This document shows positions 1 through 9,499 of a stretch of DNA of 64,000 nt, piece by piece. The number at the start of each line of letters is the position of its first letter. The first letter of the stretch is position 1. The DNA comes from Dasypus novemcinctus. Taxonomy: Eukaryota; Chordata; Mammalia; Cingulata; Dasypodidae. The position numbers and the translations under genes were made by a program. Location of the stretch: assembly GCF_030445035.2 (NCBI RefSeq), contig NC_080673.1:182695216-182759215 (forward strand), read 5' to 3'. The notes beneath the pieces were generated by a model. It was given only the letters and a program-made list of their open reading frames with translations, ran no database searches and was not told the origin of the DNA.

Positions 1-966
1 CCATGGACCCCTTATTAAGTCCACACTATATTGTATATTATTTACTAAATATATCACACCCACACCAACATGTCCCCACAGGAGTAATGTTTTTTGGAAT
101 TTCAGTTCAAGCTCATTGACCTCTTGTTAAGAACCCCTGCACTATATACCATGTTTAGGTGCTGAATTCTGCTAGCCCATTTATCTTTCTATCTGGGGAC
201 ATTTATATTTTTTAGACATTCCAATCTCAGAACAGGCTTTCATCTTAACATCCAATGCCTCCTTCTCAACCTGCAAGACCCCAAGTAACTTTTGCACCCC
301 CCACCCAACAGTTGGACTGCAGAATGACTGACAGCCTAAAAAGGGGCATCTCATGGGATGAAAAGGGTAGGGAGAATAAGCTAAAAACTCAGAGGTGATG
401 AAGAGGATGAGATATGATCCAAGGAAGAGGTTCTCAGGTGCTCTTTGCTGGCTGCCGGATGGCTATAGGGTCAATCCCGAGATTTTAGAGGCTAATATGT
501 CATGGGGATGAGTTGAGTTGTCCAAGGAGCCCCCTTGAAACTCCTCCACACCCTTTGGACTTGAAATGGACTGGACTAAAGCCCTTGAGCTTTATTAGGA
601 AGTGATTTAGCTTTCTTCAAAGGTAAGCATGTTGGTTTGTGTGTGCACACGTGTGTGTGTCTCTGGTTAAGGGAGGCAGCCTGACTACCCTACCCCCTCT
701 CTCAAATGGGAGCAGGTGCTAGATTCCTCCAGTGTGGGATACAAAAGGTTTATTAAGTGAATGAATGAAGAAAGACTGCTATGCATTGTGATGTGTTGAA
801 CACATTATCCAAGGTGGGTGAAAGATGCTTTCTCCTTTCTGAGAGCCAAGATCATAAGCAAGAAATAGACTGTGAATGCATGCTAGGATATTTGAGAAGA
901 AAAGGTAGAACTGGTGGGGAGAGAATGGAGGGAGGGAAAGGGAAAATAGGGGGGTGGCTTGAGGTT
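1..966. other. Unannotated flank with a short GT repeat
   Basis: I see no gene or clearly recognisable repeat here. A short mixed GT/CA microsatellite lies at about 629-661. The open frame beginning at 781 is short and resembles no family I know, so I do not call it coding. Confidence 0.5.
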
Positions 967-985
967 AAGAGTTGTCTTTTAAAAT

Positions 986-1421
986 CATTGTAGTGATGTG
1001 GAGAGGGTGACCACGGTGGCTGCTGATGGTAGGGAGACGGAAGAAGAAATATGGCGTGGGGGCATTTTCAAGATTTGGAGTTGTCCTGGGTGGTGCTGCA
1101 GGGATGGCTGCTGGACATTGTGTGGACTGGGGGAGAGTGTGGACTACAATGTGGACCACTGTCCATGTGGTGCAGTGGTGCTCCAGAATGTATTCGACAG
1201 GTGCAGTGGATATGCCACGATGATGGAAGAGGTTGTTGATGTGGGAGGGATAGGATGGGTGGGGTGGGAGGTATATGAGGGCCTCATATTTTTTTAATGT
1301 AACATTAAAAGAAAATGAAGAAAAATAAATAAATAAAAAGAATGTCACATAATTGATATCATATATATGTAGAATTATTAAACTGATTTCTTTCAATTAG
1401 TAATCATCAAAAAAAAAAAAA
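986..1421 (+). mobile_element. 5'-truncated L1 3' UTR with 3' transduction
   Basis: This is the 3' end of a xenarthran-type L1: a G-rich run (GGGTGGGGTGGGAGG), then a CTCATATTTTTTTAATG block and an A-rich tail at about 1306-1340. Close relatives end at 13846, 18630 and 57732. The copy is flanked by imperfect direct repeats at 967-985 and 1422-1440 (AAGAGTTGTCTTTTAAAAT and AAGAGCTGTCTTTTACATT, 16 of 19 matching). The right repeat does not follow the L1 tail. It follows a second A-run about 70 bp further on, so the inserted unit includes extra non-L1 sequence. Confidence 0.75.
1341..1408 (+). other. Putative L1 3'-transduced segment
   Basis: About 68 bp of A+T-rich non-L1 sequence lies between the L1 tail and a second A-run at 1409-1423. 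It contains ATTAAA at 1377-1382, about 27 nt before the second A-run, which is the usual spacing for a polyadenylation signal. This fits read-through of the weak L1 signal at the source locus, followed by insertion here. It could instead be target DNA if the flanking repeats are coincidental. Confidence 0.6.
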
Positions 1422-1539
1422 AAGAGCTGTCTTTTACATTTCCCTAGGTTCTCCGCTAACTATGAAATTTGTTGCCTGTAGCAGTTTGGCTCTTAGAAGA
1501 ACTTTTTGATTCTGTCATTGAGAGCTCATTCCAACTCTT

Positions 1540-1998
1540 TTTTTCCTTAAGGATTTATTTTTCCCCTTCCCTTCTCCCATTCCGCCTCCTCACCCTACTA
1601 TTTCTGCTGTCTGTGTCCATTCGCTGTGCAAGCTTCTGTATCTTTGTCTCTTTTTGTCTTCTCATTTTTTCTCCTCTAGGATTCACCAGGATTTGACCTT
1701 GTGACCTCTGATGTAGAGAGAGGTTCCTTGTCAGCTGGGCCACCTCAGTTCCTGGTTTCTGCTACACTTCACCTTGACTCCCCGCTTTGTCTCTCTTTTG
1801 CTGCATCATCACTTGTGCAGGCACTGGTCACTACGCAGGTACTCATTCACTGCACAGGCACTCAGCTCACTATGCGGGTACTGGCTTGCCATGCCGGCAT
1901 GCTTTCTCTTCTTTTTCACCAGGAGGCCCCAGGGATCGAACCCGGGTCCTCCCATACGGTAGGCGGAAGCCCTATCACTTGAGCCACATCCGCTTCCC
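1540..1998 (-). mobile_element. Dimeric DAS-type SINE
   Basis: Read on the minus strand, it starts with a tRNA-like head (AAGCGGATGTGGCTCAAGTG, then a B-box-like GGATCGAACCC-type block on the complement of 1930-1950). An internal stretch of short repeated units and a second tRNA-like unit (complement of about 1677-1745) follow. It ends in an A-rich tail represented by TTTATTTTTCCCC at 1554. A perfect 13-bp target duplication, CATTCCAACTCTT, lies at 1527-1539 and 1999-2011. It has the same layout as the copy at 4455-5034. Confidence 0.85.
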
Positions 1999-2241
1999 CA
2001 TTCCAACTCTTAAGCTCACAGCACTCCCCATGTCCCCATCCTTGGGTATGAGTAGGAAAGTATGATTCCACTTGATTGAACGTGTATGTGAAAACAGCTG
2101 GCTTGAACTTTCTCGTCAGCCTGTAGGTGGATGAGTAATGGGATGAAATGGGGCTGCATTTGAGGGTGCTTGACCATGGCGAGTCACCTCCTCAGAGACC
2201 CCAAGGAAGTAAGGACCCTGTGAGGGCCAGAAAGTACTCCT

Positions 2242-2634
2242 TTTTAAAGTTTCTTTCCCCTTCCTCCCTCCCCCCCACCCCGCCCCATTGTTTGCTCTCT
2301 TGTGTCCATTCGCTGTGTGTTCTTCTGTGTCCGCTTGTATTCTTGTCAGCAGCACCATGAATCTGTGTCTCTTTTTTGTTGCGTCATCTCGCTGCATCAG
2401 CTCTCCATGTATGCGGCACCACACCTGGGCGGGCTGCACTTTTCATGAGGGGTGGCTTTCCTTGCAGGGTTCACTCCTTGTGCGTGGGGCACTCCTACAT
2501 GAGGGGTAGGCTCCTTACGCATGGCAGCACTGTGCATGGGCCAGCTCACCACACAGACAAGGAGGTCCTGGGTTAGAACCCTGGACCTCCGATATGGTAG
2601 ATGGACGCTCTGTCAGTTGAGCCACATCCGTTTC
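2242..2634 (-). mobile_element. DAS-SINE, monomeric type
   Basis: The tRNA-like head is at the right end on the complementary strand (GGAAACGGATGTGGCTCAAC) with a B-box-like GGTTCTAACCC form. The body is the usual one with complement CACACAGCGAATGGACACA-type sequence, and there is a T-run at the left. The flanks CCAGAAAGTACTCCT (2227-2241) and CCAGAAAGTACCCCT (2635-2649) form a 15-bp target duplication with one mismatch. Confidence 0.85.
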
Positions 2635-2764
2635 CCAGAAAGTACCCCTAATTTCAGATCTCTTATTGGATCTTTCCCCTGGAGCCAATGAACAATACAA
2701 GTCAAGTTGATTAATATTCCTTGAGTTCCCACAGAGGTTGGGGCTGGAGAACACAGAGGCAATC

Positions 2765-3600
2765 CTTAAACTATTTATTCTCAAATATTTGTGGAGCTCT
2801 TACAGTAGACTAGGCATACTATCAAGAGGAGAAAGATGAGCAAAGTAAGCCTTAAAAATGTTTTTTTTTCCTAAAGTTAATTATAGACTAGTAAGGGTGG
2901 TACACAGTGAGACAAATAATTGTATTTAAAAATTTAAGAGCACAATATGTTCTGAGGGAATACAGAGGAAAGAATGGCCACTCCTTGATTAAATCAGGAA
3001 AGGAAACTTTGAAGTGAGACTTGATGGGCAAACGGGAGTGCTTCAGCAAGAGGATGCCTCTGGTCTGACCTTCCACCAGCAGGAACCCGTAAAAGGAAAT
3101 AGGAATAAAATAGGTTTGGTGTGCTCAGAGAGAGGGGAACCCGTTGGTGTGGCTGAAACTTCAGGCGTGGGTAGAGGAGTGACGAGAGACTGGCAAGGTA
3201 AACTTAACTCAGGTACTGAAAGGCTTTTACATGAAGTAAATATGTTTTGATCTTGGTGTGATGGAAAGTTAGCAGAGAATTGATGCAGGGAAGTAACATG
3301 ATGTTTCAGGAAGGTTTTAGACTGCTGAGAAGAGAAACCAGTGGTGGGGGGACAATCAGTAAGCTTCTGAAGTGGTTGATATAAGAACTGATGAGAGCTA
3401 GAACTGTTGCTGTGGAGATGAGGAGGAAGTAAGAGCATCAAGCAATGATTTGCAGTTTGACATGACTGCACCTTTGGAATTGAATGTGAAATTGAGGGAC
3501 AGTGAGAAGCTGAAGATGCACCTGAGGTTTCTGGTTTGGGACTAACTGGACAGTGGGAGCAGTCATTAACTTACAGATTTCAGGAAGAGGAGTGTGTTTT
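2765..3600 (-). mobile_element. L2 LINE relic, antisense
   Basis: The plus strand runs like the complement of L2: an AAATATTTGTGGAGCTCTTA start, a GGAAAGGAAACTTTGAAGTG-type middle, then GCAGGGAAGTAACATGATGT and CACCTGAGGTTTCTGGTTTG blocks that I recall from antisense L2. It is highly diverged and not coding. Confidence 0.65.
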
Positions 3601-3714
3601 CTGGAAAGAAAATAAATAGGACTTGAGATTTATTTAAGTTTAAAGTGCATCTGCATTTAATGCCACATTATTATATGTCAGTAATTTATCACTATTTATT
3701 TCACTTGTATTGTT

Positions 3715-4115
3715 CTTGCCTCTAATGGTAGCTTTCTAAGCTTTTCAAAGTGCTTAGAACACCTGGCAGGGAGCTGGAGCATTCTTTCATTCATTCTACA
3801 AACATTTATTGAGCACATTCTCATTGCTTGTGACATTTATTTAATCATTAAACTCTACTCTAACCCCAGCCCTAAAAGCATGGAATTCCAAATTAGAGCA
3901 TGGAATCCAGGTCTTTCACTGCTACTTTCAGTGTCCATTTCATTATACAATAACACCTGCCACTTAAAGAGAGAAAACAGGTGGTAACAAGAGTCTGTCT
4001 ATGCTTGCATGTGATTTGAATTCATATAGCAACCCTGTGCAATCAGCAGTTATTATTTTTCAGGTAAGTGAACTGAGTCATTGCTCTTTAGTAGTACATA
4101 GAGATGGAGAGACTA
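3715..4115. repeat. L2/MIR fragments
   Basis: The segment with CATTCTACAAACATTTATTGAGCAC at 3794 (an L2/MIR-type end) is followed near 4010-4085 by a MIR-like antisense core (AACCCTGTGCAATC, then TTTTCAGGTAAGTGAACTGA). These are short, old fragments with indistinct ends. Confidence 0.45.
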
Positions 4116-4454
4116 AGGGAAGGGCAGTGTCTTCATTTGCCAGGCTAGAAGAAGTCCAAAACTAAGGTATCTGCAAGACTTGCTGTCTCCTGGAGTCTAT
4201 ATTCTGGTGCCGGCTGCCAGCAATCCTTGGGGTTCCTGGGTTTGTATGTCTCCTCCTTTCTCCACTCCTGGTTCCTGTTGACCCCTGGCTTCTTCCTGGG
4301 TGGCCTGGGCATGTGTTCCTTTATGAGGACTCCAGTAATGCTAGTTAAGACCCACCCTCATTCAGGTAGGTCACACCTTAACTAAAGTTGACATCATCGA
4401 GAGGTCCTATTTACCATGGGTTCACAACAGGAATGTAGATTAGGAAGGTGTCCA

Positions 4455-4976
4455 GGGAAACAGATGTGGCTCAAGTGATAGAGCTTCTGCCTACCACATG
4501 GGAAGAATTGAGTTCGATCCCTGGGGCCTCCTGGTGAAAAAGAAGAGAAAGCATGCCCTGCACAGTGAGCCAGTGCCTGCATGAGTGCTCAGGTGTTGAG
4601 CCGGTGAGTGCAAGTGCCTGTGCGGCAAGCCAGTGCCCACTTGAGTGCCCACATGGTGAACCGGTAAGCCCAAGTGCCTGCGTGGTGAGCGCAAGTGCCC
4701 ACGCGGTGAGCCCGTGCCTGCACGAGTGCTTGTGTGGTGAGCCAGTGCTCATGCAAGTGAGTCATGCAGCAAGATGATGATGCAACAAAAGAGAGACAAG
4801 GGGAGAGTCAAGGTGAAGCACAGCAGAAACCAGGAACTGAGGTGGCACAATTGACAGGGAAGCTCTCTCCACATCAGGAGTCCCCAGGGTCAAATCCCAG
4901 TGAATCCTAGAGGAGAGAAAATGAGAAGAGAAGACAACACAGACAGCAAAAAACAGCAGGATGGGAGGAGGGGAAA

Positions 4977-5015
<39 letters not shown>

Positions 5016-5034
5016 ATCTATTTTTTAAAAAAAA
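4455..5034 (+). mobile_element. Dimeric DAS-type SINE with internal tandem repeats
   Basis: The first tRNA-like unit starts at 4455 (GGAAACAGATGTGGCTCAAG) with a degenerate B box near 4510. From about 4560 to 4765 there are roughly seven imperfect units of about 30 bp, each built on GTGAGCCAGTGCCTGCA-like words. A second tRNA-like unit begins near 4837, with GGGTCAAATCCC near 4890. The tail is an (AAAT)n run at about 4975-5018. The target duplication is GAAGGTGTCCA at 4444-4454 and GAACGTGTCCA at 5035-5045 (one mismatch). At 580 bp it is longer than the monomeric copies (about 400 bp). Confidence 0.85.
4975..5018. repeat. (AAAT)n microsatellite
   Basis: About eleven uninterrupted AAAT units form the expanded A-rich tail of the SINE at 4455-5034. 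Confidence 0.95.
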
Positions 5035-5059
5035 GAACGTGTCCAAATTGGTGCACATA

Positions 5060-5262
5060 ATTCAATCTACCACTGGCAGGAAAGAACAGAGGGACATCAA
5101 AAAACTTTCAAGGATGATGGATATGTTCATTATGATTGTGATAATGGCTTAATAAGTATGTCAAAACTTATCAGATCATATATATTAAACTTGCACAGTT
5201 CATTGTATGTCAGTTACACACCAATAAAGTTGTTAAAAATAAGTATTGGTCAACAGCAGCAA
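5060..5262 (+). mobile_element. Old L1 (L1M-type) 3' end
   Basis: It carries words typical of ancient L1 3' ends: GGATGATGGATATGTTCATT, ATGTCAAAACTTATCAGATC, TTGTATGTCAGTTACACACC, then AATAAAGTTGTTAAAAAT. AATAAA serves as the L1 polyadenylation signal. No target duplication was recognised. Confidence 0.75.
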
Positions 5263-5736
5263 ATAAGTGACACTGGATAAGGTGTCATTTTCTGAGTTAG
5301 GAACAGGTTATAGGCTGGTGGGAAATCAATAATTTTGTTTTGAAAAATGAAACAAAAGTCTCTGTTTCCCTTTGTTTTTCTCTTACCCAAACCCCATTTT
5401 TTTTTTTTTTTTGGTGGCTACATTTTTTTTTCCCTTTTACCCACCTTTCTCCAGAATTGCTTTGCCTCAAATGGAATTGAGTTTTGCTTTGTTTTGTTTT
5501 TAGGCATAATTTGTATATGGCATAATTTACTCTTTTTAGAGTACATTTCATTGAGTTTTTGCAAACATGTACACATATGTAACCACCACCACAATCAAGA
5601 TAGAGAATTCCATCACCTCCCAAATTCCCTTTGAAGTCCCTTATCCCCAGCTCCTGTCAACCACTGATGTATTTTCTGTCACTATAATTTTACCTTTTCC
5701 AGAATGTCATATATATGGAATTATATGGTGGGTAGC

Positions 5737-6260
5737 TGGCTGTATTAGTCAGCCAAAGGAGTGCTGATACAAAATCCCAGAGATTGGTTGATTTTTAGAA
5801 AGGGTATTTATTTGGAGTAGAAACTTACAGTCTCCAGGCTATAAAGCATAAATTACTTACCTCACCCAAGTCTTTTACCACATGTTGGAGCAAGATTACA
5901 GCCAATGTCTGCCAGGGTTCAGGCTTCCTGGGTTCCTCTCTACCCTGGGCCTGCTTTTCTTGCCTCACAACCAAGATCCTCTGTGTGCTTATGTGCCGGG
6001 GCTCCAGGTCAAGACCCCAACATCAAAAACTCCAACCCTGTCCTGTGTCATGTCTTTTATCTGTGATTCCCCACCCACCAAAGGACAGAGACTCAACACC
6101 CTACTGACCTGGCATAATCAAAGCCCTAATCATAATTTAGTCACATAAAAGTAAAACCTCTGAATCCAATACACTCTGATATGCTCAGAGGAAAAGACCA
6201 GTTTACAAACATAATCCAATATTTCTTTTTGGAATTCATCAACTATATCAAACTGCTACA
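5737..6260 (-). mobile_element. Solo LTR, MaLR/ERVL-like family
   Basis: It is read as complement. Its right end, complement TGTAGCAGTTTGATATAGTT, and left end, complement CCTTTGGCTGACTAATACAG, match the LTR at 63418-63961. The 5-bp sequence GTAGC flanks it at 5732-5736 and 6261-6265. The left terminus has four bases (TGGC) beyond the TGTATTAGTC end seen in sister copies. No internal retroviral sequence is present, so it is a solo LTR. Confidence 0.75.
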
Positions 6261-6269
6261 GTAGCCTTT

Positions 6270-7700
6270 TTTTAAATATAATTTTTTTAAAAAAGATACT
6301 TAGATTATACAAATGTCACATAAAAAATTCCCCACACCTCCCACATTTTCCCACATTAGCAATGTCCTTCCTTAATTTGGTAAATTCATTGCAACTGATG
6401 AACACATGTTGGAGCATTGTCACTAAGCATGAATTAAAATTTACATTGTAGTTTACACACTCTCTCACCCAATTCTGTAGGTTATGGCAAGATTTAATAA
6501 TGCTGTATTTGTCGTTGCAATGTTATTCAGGATGATTCCCAAGTCCCCAAAATGCCCCCATATTATATCTGTTTTTCCCTCTCCCTGACCTCAGAAACTT
6601 CAGTGGCCACTGCCTCCACATATAATTTCTTCCATTGCTAGAATCACAATAAGTCTATAGTAGAATACCAATACATCTACTTTAGTCCATCATTCTTTCC
6701 CCAATCTTGAGAATTCTGGGATGGTGATATCCACTCCACCTTTAATTGAGAAGTGTTGTTATCCCATAGGGCCTATGGATGGGACTCTCTTGCTTGCAGT
6801 TGTAGACTCTCAGTTTCTTGGTATGGTAGTTGTCCATCATCACCTCCATGCTAGTTGTCCTGGGTGAGACCAATGAACTGGAGAGTAGGTGATGCAACTC
6901 CAGTGAGATTCAGGGCCCAGCTGGCACATGGATAGCCCAAAGATTTAAGTCTCTTGGATGTATACCTACTAACTCTGGTACTAATTATAGGTTTGAATAG
7001 AAGGGGCAGAAGAGCCATGCATAGGGAAACCACAACATGAGTCCAACTCTGTCATTCTGGGGAGCATAAATTCCAAAGTAGGGTCCACTGGTAAGGCACT
7101 AAACTCCTGAGCTATCTGCCCTGACTATAGTGTCTGGATGTTTTCAGAGCCCTCAGAAGTGCTGCTATTTGGGGTAGTATCTACTTTGGCAGTTAGAGAG
7201 TTCCTGTTGAGACATGCATAAGCATAACCTCTGGGATTACCTCCTGATTCACTTTGAAGTCTTTTAGCCATATAAACTCATTTGTCTTTATATTTTCCCC
7301 CTTTTGGTCAAGGTCTTTTTCTAGTTGATATTGCTAGTTAGTGCTTGGTAGTAGTCCCCTGGTGTCAGGGAGGATCATCCCTGGAAATCATGTCCCATGC
7401 AAGGGGGAAGGTAATATATTTATATCTGAGTTTGGCTTAGAAAGAAGCTGCATTTGAGCAGCAAGGAGGCTTCCAGGAGGCAACTCTTAGATACCCTATA
7501 ATACTAAGCTAAGTTTAATTTCAAGAGTAAAGGCTCATATGCATAGTCATCAATATCAAGGGCTCATCAGTGGACCATCTTCCTTTACTTGTCATTGCTC
7601 CTGTACTCAGGAGATTCTTGCTGATCTATTAGAGAATGTGGCAGAGCTCCCCAGGATGGGAATTTAATATTTCTTCAGTTATTGTGTGAATCTCCACTCA
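6270..7700 (-). mobile_element. Xenarthran L1 3' UTR, 5'-truncated
   Basis: This is an antisense copy of the long L1 3' UTR also seen at 14735-16110 and 46565-49140. Shared blocks include GTGTCAGGGAGGATCATCCC, AAATCATGTCCCATGC, GAGTTTGGCTTAGAAAG and GTTAGCCATATAAACTC-like sequence. Once the LTR at 5737-6260 is removed, a perfect 13-bp target duplication, GTGGGTAGCCTTT, is visible (5728-5736 plus 6266-6269 on the left; 7701-7713 on the right). The T-run at 6270 is the reversed A-tail. Confidence 0.8.
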
Positions 7701-7738
7701 GTGGGTAGCCTTTCGAGTCTGGCTTCTTTCACTTGGTA

Positions 7739-7907
7739 CAGGATTTCTCAATCTCAGCACTGTCAAACATTCTTTGTTGAGAAATGCTGTCCTGTGCATT
7801 GTAAAGATGCTTAGCAGATTCCAGTAGAACTTCCCTCTCCAATTTTCATAGCCAGAAATGTTTTCAAACATTGACAATTGTCTCTTGGGGAACAAAATCA
7901 CCTACTG
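7739..7907 (-). mobile_element. MER5A-like hAT DNA transposon remnant
   Basis: It starts CAGGATTTCTCAATCTCAGC and ends near CAAAATCACCTACTG. The middle has GCTGTCCTGTGCATTGTAAA and AACATTGACAATTGTCTC, words of MER5A read backwards. Its 169-bp length fits this non-autonomous element. Flanks ACTTGGTA (7731-7738) and ACCTAGCA (7908-7915) are a diverged 8-bp target duplication, the size expected for hAT elements, with three transition differences. Confidence 0.85.
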
Positions 7908-8020
7908 ACCTAGCATAATGATATCCATCCAAAGTGTTCATGTATCAGTAGTTTGTCCTTTTTTAAATATATACACAATTGTAACTTCTATTATCTACTG
8001 TCTGTGAAAAATATGATGAT

Positions 8021-8544
8021 TATGGCAGTATGAAGCTTTTTGTGGGTCCCAGGAAAGACCATGTCCTTGAAGCTAATCCATTTCTGAGGATGTGGTACCC
8101 TTTGATTGGATTAGATTCAGTTTAGGGTCTTTCATTGGATTACTTCAGTGAAACATGACCCAAGGTAGGTCTTAGTCCTCTTACTAGATTCCTTTACAAA
8201 CTGAAACTAAAAGCAGCAGATACACAGAAAAAAAAGAGTCAGAGATGGAGAGAAGGAACCCAGGAGCCCAGAGAGGAACCCAGGAGAGAGGAAGCCACAG
8301 ATGGAGCAGTCAGAAGCTGAAGCAACAAGACCCAGAAGAGAAGCAGATGCCTCCATTTGCCTTGTCACATGGAAGGAGTCCAGGATCACCAGCAGCTGAC
8401 CTTCGGTGAGACAGCATCTCTGATGATGCCTTGATGTCTACATTTCACAGCCTCAGAACAATAATCTTTAAACCTAATAAATTCCCATTAGAAAAACATA
8501 CATTTCTGGTACTTGTTCCCAGCAGCCTTTAGCAAACTAAAACA
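8021..8544 (+). mobile_element. Solo LTR, MaLR-like
   Basis: It runs from TATGGCAGTATGAAGC to CTTTAGCAAACTAAAACA and carries AATAAATTCCCATT (a polyadenylation signal region) near 8476. Perfect 5-bp duplications, ATGAT, lie at 8016-8020 and 8545-8549, the size expected for ERVL/MaLR. It is related to, but distinct from, the LTRs at 5737, 13090 and 63418. The purine-rich middle (GAGAGGAACCCAGGAGAGAGG) is not coding. Confidence 0.8.
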
Positions 8545-8549
8545 ATGAT

Positions 8550-9480
8550 TTAAAAGCAATCTAAAGGAACTGAATGGACCTAGAGTACAAACACATAGAA
8601 ATGGGCCTTTCTGGGATGAGGAATGAGATAGTATGAGGAAAAAGAAGGTTTGCTTTCCTCTGAAATCAATTCTTCCTTGAGACAGAGACTTGAATTACAG
8701 AGTCAACTGCTTCCAATCTGAGTAGATATGTAGGCCAAAACATGCACTCCTTCTGAACATCCTATAAAGTAAGCCATGCTCAGCGGTAGCAGAATGTCAG
8801 TGTCATGATAGCAGTGTCCCTCACTCATTGGTGGGTTGACCTTTTCAGTCTATCTCTTGTTGTCTCATGTATAGAACAGGGATTATAATATTAACTGGGT
8901 GGTTATCGTTGCTATAAAGAAGTGCTAGGAAATAACCAAAGAATGGGAGTTAAGCCTTCTGCAAGTATTCAGGGTCCTGGTTGGAGCAGGCCCAGGCATC
9001 TCAACAAGCCAACAGAGGAAGCCGCTCTGGGGTTTCCTCTGTTGGCTTGTTGGCTTGTTTTTGCAGGCTTCATGCTATCTGTCCACTCATGGCCTGAACC
9101 TGCTTAAGCAATTAAACAATTAAGGTAAGTGTGACCACCTATCTGCCATGGGCAGTGAGCAGCAGCCAATGCTCTTAAGTGTGGGAGGACTTTCTTCAGG
9201 GAAATGTTCTCCAGAATTCTGGAGCAGGGGATGGGGAGCTAAAAATCCCATGTGCTTGCCCAGACACAGTGCATTTGGGATGTGTACTGATTGGACGGGG
9301 CACTGAAGTTTCTATTTCAAGGAAAAACTCTTTCAGGAAAGCATTAAAGGAAAAGGCCTTTTCATTTTCTTTTGGAGAAACACTGTTTACCATAATAGCA
9401 ATCACATGCTTCAGCAAAGCTGCATTTGTTGACCGAGTAAATACATGAATAAACTCAGTACTCAGCTGGCCCAAGACAAA
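8550..9480. other. Unique A+T-moderate sequence with a hairpin
   Basis: I recognise no repeat or gene. It contains the perfect inverted repeat at 9002-9052 and passes into the CpG-rich segment at about 9500. Confidence 0.5.
9002..9052. repeat. Perfect 19-bp inverted repeat (hairpin)
   Basis: CAACAAGCCAACAGAGGAA at 9002-9020 is exactly complementary to TTCCTCTGTTGGCTTGTTG at 9034-9052, with a 13-nt loop. It is not part of any repeat I recognise. It could be a recent small inverted duplication, a MITE remnant or a hairpin RNA source. The stem is shorter than a typical pre-miRNA. Confidence 0.9.
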
Positions 9481-9499
9481 ACTCAGAAGAAGTTAAAGT

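Larger units (their letters stand above)
4128..5075 (-). mobile_element. MaLR-type LTR relic split by a SINE
   Basis: Sequence before and after the SINE at 4455-5034 joins into one antisense MaLR-like LTR. Blocks seen include GCTGCCAGCAATCCTTGGGG, AGGACTCCAGTAATG and ACCCACCCTCATTCAGGTAG. It resembles MLT1 read backwards (compare 45501-46345). The subfamily is not resolved. Confidence 0.55.
5490..8015 (-). mobile_element. Old L1 (L1M-type) 3' UTR, host of three nested insertions
   Basis: Three pieces, at about 5490-5736, 7701-7738 and 7908-8015, join into one antisense L1M 3' UTR: GGCATAATTTGTATATGGCA, CATCACCTCCC, CCAGAATGTCATATATATGG, then TAGCCTTT, TCTGGCTTCTTTCACTT, TAGCATAATG and ATGTATCAGTAGTTTGTCC. 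The order matches the remembered consensus. The intervening sequences are a younger L1, an LTR and a MER5A. Confidence 0.75.

Noticed and set aside
4560..4765. CRISPR-like or satellite array
   Set aside because: The repeats are imperfect, lack unique spacers and lie inside a SINE in a mammalian genome.
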